Shown here: positions 51,915 through 51,956 of the stretch, one piece after another | Layout: every line of letters begins with the position of its first letter | Position numbering within the stretch: the first letter of the stretch is position 1 | Origin: UBA1205 sp045534635 | GTDB lineage: Bacteria; Bacteroidota; Bacteroidia; Bacteroidales; WCHB1-69 | Length of the DNA: 51,956 bases | Direction: 5' to 3' | NCBI GenBank assembly: GCA_045534635.1 | Contig: JAZSKB010000037.1 | Location: 1 to 51,956 of the forward strand | Program-made: the position numbers and the translations under genes | Notes under the pieces: model-generated | The model's input: the letters and a program-made list of their open reading frames with translations, nothing else | Told to the model about the DNA's origin: nothing | Database searches by the model: none

Positions 51915-51956
51915 ATGAGAGATTTTTTTATGAGGAAAACTTATTTCCTATTATGT
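51915..51956 (+). CDS. 5' end of a truncated gene
   Basis: ATG at 51915 opens MRDFFMRKTYFLLC and the frame is still open at the window edge. A basic start followed by hydrophobic residues suggests a signal peptide, possibly from the second Met. The product cannot be identified from 14 codons. Confidence 0.4.
   Translation, partial: MRDFFMRKTYFLLC

Noticed and set aside
1..51956. tRNA genes, rRNA genes, CRISPR arrays and complete insertion sequences
   Set aside because: None was seen when reading both strands. No regularly spaced direct repeats, T-arm-like tRNA ends or transposase motifs were found.

Overview
The window comes from a low-GC member of the Bacteroidota, probably an uncultured or little-studied lineage. 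The evidence is consistent across the sequence. Nearly every gene start is preceded by the phylum's TAnnTTTG -7 promoter box, and Shine-Dalgarno sites are largely absent. Exported proteins end in type IX secretion (T9SS) sorting domains of the gliding-motility (type B) and type A kinds. Families typical of the phylum occur (DUF4175, DUF1573, an M3 lipoprotein peptidase, Lgt, Mpl). No rRNA, tRNA or CRISPR array was seen, and no complete insertion sequence or prophage.

Layout. Bases 1-200 hold a cluster of small hairpin repeats. Bases 249-2611 carry rpe, an outer-membrane barrel protein and a propeller-like secreted protein. aspS (3020-4777) and a GT-C glycosyltransferase fused to TPRs (4969-7260) follow, each with its own promoter. 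Bases 7503-12509 encode a 1668-residue PKD-repeat protein with a type B T9SS tail. Bases 12760-19491 look like one operon: DUF1573 protein, cysS, lgt, sufD and an ABC-F ATPase. Bases about 19650-21610 form a compositional island: a GC-rich beta-helix protein gene, flanked upstream by an unrecognised fragment and downstream by a perfect 18-bp-arm palindrome. Two short genes (21647-22097 and 24116-24776) are each split by an apparent +1 frameshift. Between them a minus-strand ferritin/flippase pair reads leftward.

Bases 24921-27719 hold a VWA protein and an RlmD-type RNA methyltransferase. They are followed by mpl, an M3 peptidase lipoprotein with rpiB, and a DUF4175 giant overlapping a MATE transporter. 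The right end is mainly surface or secreted proteins: two small lipoproteins on divergent promoters, a YD-repeat protein, a T9SS protein, and a minus-strand gene of 11.3 kb (3757 residues). The giant protein has four beta-helix modules spaced about 535-550 residues apart and a T9SS tail. A truncated plus-strand gene begins at the right edge.

The least expected signals are intergenic. Three near-identical 17-bp sites (2773-2789, 12584-12600, 27863-27879) match the sigma-54 -24/-12 consensus, while every other promoter is of the TAnnTTTG type. Two of them point away from annotated genes and may drive small RNAs or peptides. There is also a 35-bp repeat present three times (extended to 60 bp in two copies), a roughly 100-bp repeat upstream of aspS and of the glycosyltransferase, and a 14-bp perfect palindrome inside the mpl promoter. 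I found no defence, biosynthetic or conflict system.
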